Shown: positions 34,231 to 48,632 of the stretch, one piece after another | How the letters are laid out: each line of letters opens with the position of its first letter | Position numbering within the stretch: position 1 is the first letter of the stretch | Assembly: GCF_000218685.1 (NCBI RefSeq) | Contig: NW_006763297.1 | Coordinates: 1,020,249 to 1,084,248, forward strand | DNA from: Serpula lacrymans var. lacrymans S7.9 | Lineage: Eukaryota > Basidiomycota > Agaricomycetes > Boletales > Serpulaceae | Reading direction: 5' to 3' | Length of the DNA stretch: 64,000 bases | Notes under the pieces: generated by a model | Told to the model about the DNA's origin: nothing | Seen by the model: only the letters and a program-made list of their open reading frames with translations | Databases searched by the model: none | Translations under genes and position numbers: made by a program

Positions 34231-35825
34231 ATGACTAGTACTACAGAAAATCCATTTACCATCTCAATTTCCAATGAGATGCTAACGAGTCTTCGCTCTA
34301 AACTTGAACTGGCTACATTTCCTGACGAACTGGACGATGCTGATTGGAATTATGGTGTACCTATGGCTCACATCATTAGATTGGTGGCCAGGTGGAAAGG
34401 CGGATACGACTGGCGCAAGTACGAAAAAGAATTGAATGAAGAGCTTCCGATGTTCACGAAGGATATCGATGTTGACGATTTTGGAACATTGAACATACAT
34501 TACGTTCACCAGAAGGGTGAAGCAGTGGGTTCTGTACCACTACTATTCGTTCATGGATGTAAGCCTGCTTTTCCCTATGCTCGTACTCATCAACACGGAC
34601 ATTAGGGCCAGGAAGTTTCTTAGAAGTTCGCAAAATCCTCCCCCTTTTGACACGAGGTTCACCACAACATCCCAACTTTCATGTTGTTGCTTTGAGTTTG
34701 CCAGGATTTGGCTTCTCAGATGCCCCGCGAAAGCAAGGTTTTTCGAGCGTCCAGTATGCAGAGGTTTGTTCTGATGCCTACGCATTACGTATATAGTCTG
34801 AATTCGAATGATCACGGAGGTTGCTAACAAGCTGATGCTTGCCCTCGGATACACTGAATATGGCACGTCGTCTTTGATACCTTGACTCCTCCTTTTATCT
34901 TCTATCTACAGTAACCCAAGGAGGCGATTGGGGATTCTGGGTGAGCAATGTCCCTAAAATTTCAGTCCATTTCCAATGAGCATTTATGTGGTACAGGTAA
35001 CTCGTAAAATAGCAAATTTGTATGGTGGCATGAATAGCAAAGCATGGCATACCAACTTTCCTATGTGAGGAATGTGGTCTATAGCATTATTGAAGATTCT
35101 AAAGTGTATTGCAGCGGGGAGCCTCCGCGTTTAACGAGCAACCCTTTCGCGTTCATATCACACCTTCTCACACCATACACCGGAGCTGAGAAAGCTGGGC
35201 TCGCTCGTACAACCTGGTTTCGTACCCAAGGGAGGGGTTATTTCGCTTTGCAAAGTACTCAACCCCAGACCCTTGGTTACGCACTTGCCGATAGTCCAGT
35301 GGCGTTACTAGCTTGGATATCCGAGAAACTGGTCCTATGGTCTGATGATTACGGATGGGATGATGACGAAGGTGAGTGTAGGGTAGAAACCGTGAACTCT
35401 TTTTGTTCTCATGGGAAGGCAACGGTTTTCAGTTTTAACATGGATATCGACCTATTGGTTCTCTCGTGCTGGTCCTGCTGCCTCCTTGCGCATATACTTC
35501 GAAGTGACCCAGAACAATGAGCGAACCTTTGCCGGACAGGCCCCTAACATCCCAATGGGTATTTCTTACTTTCCTAAAGAGTTGTTCCTTCCACCCAGAG
35601 CGTTCGTTTTTCTCCGCAATGCTTCTTAAAGTCATGGTTTACCGATTTTATCATTTCAGATGGACTCGCGGGTCAGGGAGGGTGGTATTTGAATCGGAAC
35701 ATGAAGATGGAGGACATTTTGCTGCTTACGAGAAACCACGAGAACTAGTTGATGACATACGGAAGATGTTTCAGAAAGGAGGGCCTGCCTATGGTTTGGT
35801 ATCGGGGAGCACAGGGTATGATTAG
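34231..35825 (+). CDS. Epoxide hydrolase (alpha/beta hydrolase, EHN family)
   Basis: Epoxide hydrolases open epoxides to diols and in fungi serve detoxification and secondary metabolism. ATG at 34231 gives MTSTTENPFTISISNEML and the EHN domain (DDADWNYGVPMAHIIRLV, WKGGYDWRKYEKELNE). The oxyanion HGxP motif is split by an intron: LLFVHG at about 34550, then WPGSF-like sequence after 34605. VALSLPGFGFSDAP follows (about 34690), then the nucleophile motif TQGGDWGFW (about 34915, Asp). The C-terminus has SEHEDGGHFAAYEKPRELV (about 35695-35750) with the catalytic His in GGHFAA. It ends VSGSTGYD, TAG 35823-35825. Roughly eight small introns. Length (about 400 residues) fits microsomal-type fungal enzymes. 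The substrate cannot be predicted. Confidence 0.9.
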
Positions 35826-36390
35826 AGCTTACGACCCGTTACTTCAGGAAGTTCCAGACGACCTTTCATTATACACGTATAACCTTTGTTTCTGCAATAT
35901 CCAAAGACTAAGGCAGGAAATTAGCAATGCAATATATTCACCCCTTTCGGTTGGCCATTGCAGAGAGCCTACAATGTACAGGCAACCAGTGCAAAGTATA
36001 TATCAATAATGTGGAAGTCTGTCTATAAGTTCAAGAATCCACGTATTCTTTTGGGGATAAGCATAGCGTAAGCATTGATGAACTGCGGTCCACATGAGTA
36101 GGTAAGACAACAGAAAGACCAAAGGGGTATTAGCAGAAGAAGATAAAACATTCCAGGTCGTACTGCGAGATGGGCCTGCCGTTGCAGATGAACTGGAGCG
36201 GCCAGAGAAAACATATTGAGCTGCAAACAAGCGAACAGCGGGGCCAAATAAGCAAACGAAGTGCGTCTGAAACATACATAAATAAAATCCCAATGAAACC
36301 TAGCCACAGAAATAAAGAAAAACAGGCGAGGTTTCCAAGAAAGAGGAGAGGTCGTGAAGTTTTTTCCACTCCGAGCTACAGAAGCCTCCC
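35826..36390. other. Convergent 3' region
   Basis: This 565-bp gap lies between the tail of the epoxide hydrolase (+) and the tail of the mucin gene (-). Short frames here are not conserved in any way I can see. It most likely holds both 3' UTRs. Confidence 0.5.
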
Positions 36391-39215
36391 TCACCAATTC
36401 AAGCTACTTTCCCTCAAAATCGGGTTGGATATGGGAGCGCCAGGTACTAAAGTGCGGCGCTCACGCACACCGGTGACGTGATTGTCGTAGTCATCTCCAT
36501 CGGTCCTAACACCCTGATATCCTCGCAAACTATCCTCTGCATAATAGAAACTTCTCCTGCGCTGACCACCGACACTATCTCGATCGAATTCCTGGCCATC
36601 AGGTCGAGCGCCCTCGAAGCCTGGATCTGACAGGCGCCTATGTGCGAGTTCCCTGCGTTTCTTGATCGATTTGTATGCAATGTAGCCGAGTACAATAAGA
36701 GCGATAGCTCCCAGTGAGCTTACAACACCAATGATGGCATCTTGTCTAACTTTAGAAGAATTGCTAGACGAATTCCCATTGGAAGAGGTGGAACTACCAC
36801 TTCCGGTGGTAGGACTGGATACTGAATCGATAGGAAGGCTAGGGTCAACGCACGACGCAAGGGTTTGAGGAATGGATCCAACTTGTGCGGTGTAGAAAGG
36901 CGATTTTTCGTTAGAAACCAAACTAGCGAGTTGCTGAACAAGAGCACTCGAAATGAAACCCAACCACTCGGTGCCAAGCTGCGCAACATCCTGAGTCCCT
37001 TGATAGGACGAAGGAATGTATACTTCCAACTCGTAATTGTAAATTTGCGATGCTATTCGAAGACAGATCAGCTGTGGTTATGGTAATAGTCGGAGTTACG
37101 TACCATCGATGCCCAATGCTGTGGCAATAACTTGAGGGAAGTATTCAAATATCTGACCAGATGTATCGGCATTTTGGGCCACCCATTGCCAATTTAACGA
37201 TTGATTAAACAATACGCTGATCAGAGAGTACCCAGCGGGAACTGTGGACTGATTGTATTGTTGACCGGGCGGTAGTATAATCCTCGGCAAGTTGCTCGGA
37301 AGAGGAGCAATACTTGGCGCACTTGATGGGGCTATACTTCCAGCGGTGAGTGTCGTGGTTGCCTGGTCAGGGTTTGTCAATGTAGACTGGGTCCTGGTGG
37401 TCGTAGGGGAGTTATTGATCTCGAGAGATGACACAGTAGTAAGGTAATTGTAAATGGAATTGGAAGTCTGGGTCGGCGAAGTAGAGGAAGAAATATGAGT
37501 GGATGTCATCGAGCTTGTTGAGACGTTGGTAAAGCTTATCACAGTCGACGACAAATTCCCTGACCGCAAGGTACTGGTCTCAGTAATCGTCGATCCGTTA
37601 ACAATAGTCGTAAACGCGGTGACGGTCGAATGACCGCTTGTTATAGTACTAGTCCCGTTGGTAGAAGTTATTCTGATACGATAGGAATTTAGCTGGTCAT
37701 TCTCATGAACAAATAAAAAGTGAGCCTACGTAGAATGTGCCGAAGTAGACGTCGAGGTAGGGCAACCTAAAATCCCACCCAAAAGACAAGATGGGCTAGA
37801 GGAGGTAGCACTTGCAGAGCTTTTTGACGTCGTCGTAGGGCCGGAAGGTTGGACTGATGGCGTCGAAGACGGACATCCAAGACCTAGACCCAGAAGGCCA
37901 TTGCAGGAACTAGTAGTAGGTGGCGGAGAGGAAGGCTGAGCAGACGATGGTGGTGTAGTCGTAGGCTGGTTCTGCGGAGTCGAAGAAGTCGGAGAGCAGC
38001 CAAGGCCAAGTCCGAGAAGACCATCACAAGAGCTGGTACTAGCAGGAGGCGAGGAAGGCGGGCCTGAACCTGAAGTCGTAGGCTCATTCTTCGTTGTCGA
38101 TGAGGTCGGGGAACAACCAAGCCCAAGCCCGAGAAGACCATCACAAGAGCTGGTACTAACAGGGGGCGAGGAAGGCGAGCCTGAACCTGAACCTGAAGTC
38201 GTAGGTTCACTCTTCGTTGTCGATGAGGTCGCGGAGCAACCAATGCCGAGACCAAGAAGACCATTGCAAGAGCTAGTACTAGCAGGGGGTGGTGACGAAC
38301 CCGAAGCAGGAATACTGGAGGAAGCTGGTGTACTCGTCGGAGATGACGGACAGCCAATACCGAGTCCAAGAAGACCGCCGCATGAGCTTGTACTGGGAGA
38401 AGGCGAAGGAGACGCTGAGGTTGTATGGCCTGTGGCGCTGGGAGTCGTTGACGAGGACGAAGAAGCGGGGCAACCTATACCTAAACCGAGGAGACCGCCA
38501 CAAGAGCTAGTACTGGAGGTTGGGGAAGAATGAGTGGTTGGCGTGGTGGGTGTCGATGTAGTGTGTTGAGACGTTGGCGTCGACGAAGAAGCGGGGCAAC
38601 CTATACCTAAACCGAGGAGACCGCCACAAGAGCTAGTACTGGAAGTTGGGGAAGAATGAGTGGTTGCCGTGGTGGGAGCCGATGTAGGGTGCTGAGACGT
38701 TGGCGTCGACGAAGCGGGGGGACACAAAAGCCCGAGACCTAGGAGACCACCACAGCTGGAAGTGGACGGAGAAGGCGACGAATGGGGCGTTGTTGAAGTT
38801 CCCGCTTTAGTGGTAGGCTGGGACGTTGGCGATGGAGAAGCACTGGGTTCTGTTTTGGATGCGCTCGCGGACGTGGAGACAGGAGGGAGAACTGAAGATG
38901 TTTGCGATGCAGAACTACTAGGCTGTCCGCCCCCAAGAAGGCCACCAAGAAGACCGCCATTACCATTATCACCTGTTTGAGACAAGGGTGATAAATAAAT
39001 TAACAAGGGGAGCCTGTTGAGAACATACCAAGCAGACCACCGAGGTCACCTCCCAGACTTCCAAGCAGACCACCGCCGTCGCCGGTTGCCCTGTTTTTCA
39101 AGGACAAGGAGCGTCGTGCATGGGAGAGAGAGGACGAGGAATGGGCGGCATCGACGACGGAGAAACCAAGGAAGAGAATAGCAGAGAATACGAGATAGTA
39201 AAACGACTTGTACAT
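36391..39215 (-). CDS. Msb2-like signalling mucin
   Basis: Msb2-type mucins are single-pass plasma-membrane sensors that feed the Cdc42-MAPK pathways. ATG at 39213-39215 gives a signal peptide (MYKSFYYLVFSAILFLGFS VDA region). GGLLG-rich sequence is followed by a Ser/Thr/Pro-rich mucin region with cysteine-paired repeats (37741-38757), then Ser/Thr sequence. The conserved membrane-proximal part reads SLISVLFNQSLNWQWVAQNA and FEYFPQVIATALGI (37230-37100), YIPSSYQGTQDVAQLGTEWL (about 37020-36960) and SPFYTAQVGSIPQTLASCVD. A transmembrane helix (AIIGVVSSLGAIALIVLGYI, about 36735-36675) precedes KKRRELAHRR and a cytoplasmic tail of about 80 residues ending ESSLNW at 36391. About four introns. The repeats are not in the Msb2 proteins I know. 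Identification rests on the membrane-proximal domain. Confidence 0.75.
37741..38757 (-). repeat. Tandem 38-42 residue repeats with paired cysteines
   Basis: Eight copies of S-C-[GND]-G-L-L-G-L-G-[IL]-[GL]-C, each followed by about 26-30 Ser/Thr/Pro residues, plus a ninth divergent copy (SCLLGGILGC). Every unit has two Cys with ten residues between them. Copies 2 and 3 (encoded about 38470-38640) and the pair around 38030-38190 are nearly identical in DNA, pointing to recent unit duplication. Confidence 0.92.
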
Positions 39216-39973
39216 CAAATAAAAGTATGTATGGACAAATGCTGGATGAGCAGGACAGCGGAACACGCAAGGGACGTCCGCTAGGAGTGAACGAGTGTGT
39301 GGAGAATTGCTAGGAAAGAGCAGAAGTGTCCTTGGCTACGGCGAAAGGCTCCAGTTCGAACAAGACCGTGCAAGAACGAGCGACAATTCGACCGTACAAG
39401 AAACAAAAGCGTGTCTTTTCTCTGTTGTCAGACCAAGAGAGGCCAACTGTAAGATGGAGAAGGAAGAAAAGTAGCTGGAGATATACTGTAACAGAACGAA
39501 GGATTGGGCGACTTTCCGGGTGATGAAAAACGGATTCTCCCTTATCACACGGTAGCCATGATTCACATATATGATGGTTCCAGGCCTGGCCATCCTCCTT
39601 TCTCACCACTTTTCCTCAGAACATACAACAAAACATATGAGACCACCCCTTAAACACGCCTCACTTCGCATTCCCAGATGGCCCCAAGCACAGACAACGT
39701 CCTCAGCATCTCTCTCTTCTTCCAGCGGTAACCATGCACCTATATCCGAGCAAGATCACACTGCTTGGATACCAGCTCAATCACACAGTATTACACCTGT
39801 CCATCTTTACAGATCACTGATATAATCCCGCCTCGTTACCCGCTTCTACATATAATCAGAGCTCATGGATGCATATCTTGCATTAGACTTGGTGGGGCAT
39901 GGCAGGCATACATGGCAGATTTACGGTAATGCAATAACAAAGACACCATCTCATCACAATCAAACAGAACAGA
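39216..39973. other. Promoter region of the mucin gene and 3' flank of RPL25
   Basis: No gene is recognised in these 758 bp. They should contain the upstream region of the minus-strand mucin gene and the 3' UTR of the ribosomal protein gene. Overlapping short frames at 39310-39609 show no conserved motif. Confidence 0.45.
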
Positions 39974-40682
39974 TTAGATGAACCCAATCTAACACCAGTA
40001 TCAGCATATTTTAAATAGTACGAGCAAATATCAGAAGTACCTTGTTTGCGACGTCCAAAGCATCGTGATCAGCTGCAAGCCGCACGTACGCTTTCTTTTT
40101 GCCATCAGGTCTGACAACCGTCCCCTGCATCAGTATCACAGCATCAGCCGTGGCGGAGATAGCATAAAACTGACCGGATGAGGGTATTGATCTTTTCGGC
40201 CTGTACATCATACAGCTTCTTAACTGCATCCTTGATCTGACGCTTGTTTGACTTGATGTCAACAATGAATACAAGCGTGTTGTGCTCCTCGATCTTTTTC
40301 ATGGCAGACTCTGTGTTCAAAGGCCTGTAGCATACCATAATGTAAGAAATGTAAGACTCAATGATGTATCCACAGAGAATAACCTACGAAACAATGGTCC
40401 GGAACTGATCCATTCTTGGGACATGAGGGACAGACTTGCGCTGGTATTTAGGATCCCGTGGTAGTCTGAGGGTCTTTGGGCGGTAGAAGGAAACGGAATA
40501 ACGTGTCTTGCGCGATGAGTGCGAGTGGACACCCTGTAGTGCGGCTTTTTTGGCAGCTTTTGCCTTGGAATCTTTTGAGCCAGATTTGGCTACAAGAATA
40601 TGAGTATGCTGCTGAAAACTCAGTGACACTGGGCTACTGTCATACCTGCTGCCTTGCCCTTCGTTGTCTTTGTAGCGGCCAT
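39974..40682 (-). CDS. RPL25: 60S ribosomal protein uL23 (L25/L23a)
   Basis: uL23 binds 25S rRNA beside the nascent-chain exit tunnel and forms the docking site for SRP and NAC. ATG at 40680-40682 gives [13 protein letters not shown], a basic N-terminus, then [110 protein letters not shown] and DALDVANK. The last exon is only five codons, IGFI plus stop (39974-39988), after a 52-bp intron. It agrees with the family ending VANKIGxI. Four introns interrupt the CDS. A longer intron probably lies in the 5' UTR. Length (about 155 residues) is normal. Confidence 0.95.
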
Positions 40683-40698
40683 TTCTTGCTGTCCTTGT

Positions 40699-41023
40699 CT
40701 GTAAAGATATAGATCAGTTATGAATATATGCAAGACACACGAAACCACAGATGTAACATATAAAAAGCAAGGGTGACAGAGACAAAGCAAGACACGGAAG
40801 ACACCACTCAGATATTCCACATCATCGGACGTTTGGGGCTCAACATACGCCAAGAAACGTTGTCCAGAAGAAACCCCCCAAGTCAGGACTGGCACCTCCA
40901 TCCAAGAGAAAATGACGGATCCACCCCAAATCTTTCGCCAGTTCCCAATTTCCAGCCAAGTGTCATGTCCCCTTGGCCCTTGGTTGCGTCTGCGTGACTA
41001 TACATCCACATAGTTTGCCTTAC
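40699..41023 (-). other. Probable 5' UTR intron of RPL25
   Basis: On the minus strand ATCATCAAG|GTAAGG (donor at 41023) and TATATCTTTACAG|ACAAG (acceptor at 40699) fit strong splice consensus, with TAACTGAT as a possible branch site. The 325-bp length is about six times that of the other introns here. Long 5' UTR introns are common in fungal ribosomal protein genes. RNA reads would be needed to confirm. Confidence 0.55.
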
Positions 41024-41554
41024 CTTGATGATATGTCGGCCTTGTTCGTGAAGGCGTAGCCTGTGAGCTCTGGAAAGTTTGCCTTTCGGAATGTGCCGGA
41101 CCAGGCCGTCTGCTTCTCACGTGGCTCTCGCCTCGGCACAGCAGAGAACGAGCTCAAAAACCTTTAAGCTTTGCTAATAAGGAGCTCTTTATCCCTCTTC
41201 TACTTACTAGTTATGTTACAATATGTTTGCAATCATCATCTTTTAATGATGTTCTTATTGTCCGGGGATAAAAGCAGATGCGTGTGGGGCAGACGCAGCA
41301 CCGTGACCGGAAGTCCACAACCTACTTGTACAAAAGGATCAAATTACTGTCTCCGTCGCCGCGGTGTGCATGTTGCCTATGCCACTACAATGTCCTGGTG
41401 TATAATAACCCAACACAGGACTCATCGCCGCTGCCAGGGGACCAAGCGGATGGCCGTAACTATTCTTGTGGTTGCTACTTTAGGAAGGCTACTATATATG
41501 GCAATCGTGATCGGTTTAACTTGAGTGAGACTATTTGTTCAGGTGAGTACTCAC
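41024..41554. promoter_or_regulatory. Divergent upstream region, RPL25 / alcohol dehydrogenase
   Basis: This contains the promoter of RPL25 (minus) and of the dehydrogenase (plus). Two frames at 41171-41613 do not resemble proteins I know. No definite binding site was identified. Confidence 0.4.
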
Positions 41555-43193
41555 ATGTCTTCTCAGCTCACTGGAAATCAGCAAGCCATTCGCTGGCATC
41601 CCCCTGCGTATGATATACGTGTTGAGTCAGTCCCAATACCCAAGTCAGTACTCCATTTCCATATCTATATCCAGAAGTATTCAGCTCATCGTCGTTAGGA
41701 TTGAGCACCCAGACGATGCCATTGTGAAGATCAAGGTGATGAACCTTCATTTTGAGTTTGATATGCATAGTGACTGATCGGAGGAGTAGCTGGCTGGGCT
41801 TTGCGGTAGCGATCTACACACATACCGGGGCACTGAGGAACTGACTGATGCGTGAGCATGTCGCGATGTTTTTATAAAACCCCCAGTGACACTCTCCCGA
41901 AGCTTGACATGTGGTCACGAATTTATTGGTGAAGTTGTTGCATTGGGAGAGAGCTTTCATAACGGAGTTACTGGCAGACCAGACCTTTATGCCGACTTGA
42001 ACATCGGCGACAAGGTAGTGTCTCCCTTTACTGTCTCCTGCGGAGAGTGTCAGTGCGTGCTATTCTACAAACTCTCTCCTATTCATGTCTTTATGCATTG
42101 CCACAACGTTTCTCCAGCTTTTGCCGTGTTGGATTTACATGTCGATGTGTGGAAAGCCGCCTCTTTGGTACACCGACTACCCCTGGAGGGCAAGCGCAAT
42201 ACGTCCGAGTCCCTAGAGCAGGAGGTACACTGTACAATCTCCGTGATATCGTAGGCGCAGCTGGAACCAGTCAGTCTGAAAAGGAAGATGTGACGAAGCT
42301 GGCCGACAGCTCGCTGCTTTTACTCTGTGATATTCTCCCTACAGGGGTTTTCGCTGCTTTTCAGGCGTTGAATCATCCTAAAACTCTGCCAATGATGAAT
42401 TCCTGCCCTTACCCCCAGAGCTCGAGCTTTGCAAGATTCGCGCTGTCGAGTAAGGTCTTGGGTGCAGAAGACGTGTCATTGACATTCGCTATAGTAGGCC
42501 TGGGACCTGTCGGCTTGGTCCGTACCTTCAGTCTTAGTCCAGAGCTGATCCATCTGACGGGAACATACTGGTAGTGTGCTTGCATCAGTCTTTTTGACAT
42601 CCTAACTTCGCGTGGAGCAGATTTTCGCATTGTAGCTATCGATCCGGTAGAAGCGAGGAGAGAAAAGATGAATGCGATAATATCAACAATAGCGAACAAG
42701 GGTCCACATCTACATAGCATAGCTGTTGCGTCAATTGATGAAAGCAAGGATATCGTAGAGAAATGGACCAATGGACTTGGCTGTAATGCAGTGCTCGAGG
42801 TTTGTGTCATCATCCGTGGTTCATAGCGTAACTGACATGAAACGCAAATGGCGCTAGGTTGTTGGGAATACTAGCGCGCTGACTCTGGCATATGAACTCG
42901 TCCGTCCCTTTGGGAGTATCAGTGCTGTTGGTGTCCACAGTGGAAACCAGATTCCTTTCTCAGGTAGACAGCTCTACGACAAAAACGTTTCGTTTGATTT
43001 TGGCCGTTGTCCAGTTCGAGCTATGTTTCCAGCGGCATTGGACATATTATTGAGAAGGCAAGATGTATTTGGGGCAGTAGGTGGGACGGCCAGCCTAGTG
43101 GAGAAGATCGTTGGGTTCGATGAAGCAGCGGACACCTACGAGTTATTCGATAAAGGCAAATGTGGTAAAGTGCTTTTTGATCCTTGGAAATGA
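41555..43193 (+). CDS. Zinc-dependent alcohol dehydrogenase (MDR superfamily)
   Basis: Medium-chain dehydrogenases oxidise alcohols or reduce aldehydes with NAD(P)H. ATG at 41555 gives MSSQLTGNQQAIRWHPPAYD, then VESVPIPK, IEHPDDAIVKIK and a GLCGSDLHTYRG-like exon (about 41780-41830). LTCGHEFIGEVVALGE (about 41905) carries the catalytic-zinc His-Glu pair. The structural-zinc lobe CGECHFCRVGFTCRC is formed across an intron at about 42054-42117, so its cysteines are intact. GGQAQYVRVPRAGGTLYNL follows, then the Rossmann motif FAIVGLGPVGL (about 42485) and a C-terminus ending KGKCGKVLFDPWK, TGA 43191-43193. About seven short introns. It resembles the glutathione-independent formaldehyde dehydrogenase/threonine dehydrogenase-like branch more than yeast Adh1; substrate unknown. 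Confidence 0.85.
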
Positions 43194-43654
43194 GTAGGGA
43201 CTCCGACTCCAGTAGTATGATACTATGATTTGTACAGATAGGCCGCTGATATGTAAGTTATGGGTTGGTAGTTTTTCTTTGGAAAATAGGAACTTGGTGA
43301 TCGATGTTTTATATCCGGTTACGTGCTCTGGTTCTCTGGGCTGCGAGTTAATCACATTTGTGAGGCGAGCATCGTGACAATGGACAATCAAGACACAGGA
43401 AAAGCGCGCTGAAAATAGCCTGGTCACGCTTCACGTGATATGTGACCTACTCCGCAAATTACGCCAGCCACTGGCTTTGTTATTGACCGCGACGGTCGTG
43501 TCAAGTGTCAGTACCAGAAAACGCGCAAAATCTTGAAGTATTAAGGTATCAAGCCTGTTCTGGAGTCTATAGTACTCCAAGGAGAGGTCCGTCTCTTTCC
43601 TCATCTTAAGTGTACGTCTCACACGTTTGTTAGGCGTCAATATCCATTTCCCCG
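43194..43654. promoter_or_regulatory. Intergenic region with SMC3 promoter
   Basis: The 461-bp gap has CACGTGA at 43434-43440 and AAACGCGCAAAA around 43519-43530. The latter resembles an MBF (MCB, ACGCGN) site typical of S-phase genes in fungi, which would suit SMC3. This is a pattern match only. Confidence 0.35.
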
Positions 43655-48226
<4,572 letters not shown>

Positions 48227-48632
48227 GAATTCTCATAATATTTTCATTACGATCATGTTGTATTATTGTACTATCACTAGCAAAATACGTATACCTGTTT
48301 CATAGACCATTATGCATATGCATAGGATAAAGACTTACTTGACTACTACCCCGAGTACCCCTTATTCCAATCAGTGGTTTTGATCGGACCCGCTCTAGAC
48401 TACACCCAGTAGGATGTACTCACCGAGGCTTAGATAGAAGGTCGCACTCGTACCAGAGTGTAAAGGGCAACTTGCATTATTACAATACACTGACTACCTG
48501 AATACATTAGACTGCTATGATGTAGCTGGGTGGTATAAAGGGAAATGTAGTAACGGAGCGCCGTTGATTAAAAAGGGCGTGACTGTAAGCACGGGTCAGA
48601 ATATAATCTCAAAAGGTAGACCGCCAGGGGTG
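48227..48632. other. Convergent 3' region, SMC3 / RasGEF
   Basis: This 406-bp gap holds both 3' ends. I see no tRNA box sequences or other genes in it. Confidence 0.5.

Noticed and set aside
38243..38533. Open plus-strand frame of 96 codons within the mucin gene
   Set aside because: It is the antisense shadow of the tandem repeats; its regular composition comes from the repeat DNA.
40750..40845. Possible C/D-box snoRNA in the RPL25 leader intron (ATGATGT and CTGA on the minus strand)
   Set aside because: The C box has a mismatch, the closing stem is absent and no paired C'/D' boxes are convincing.
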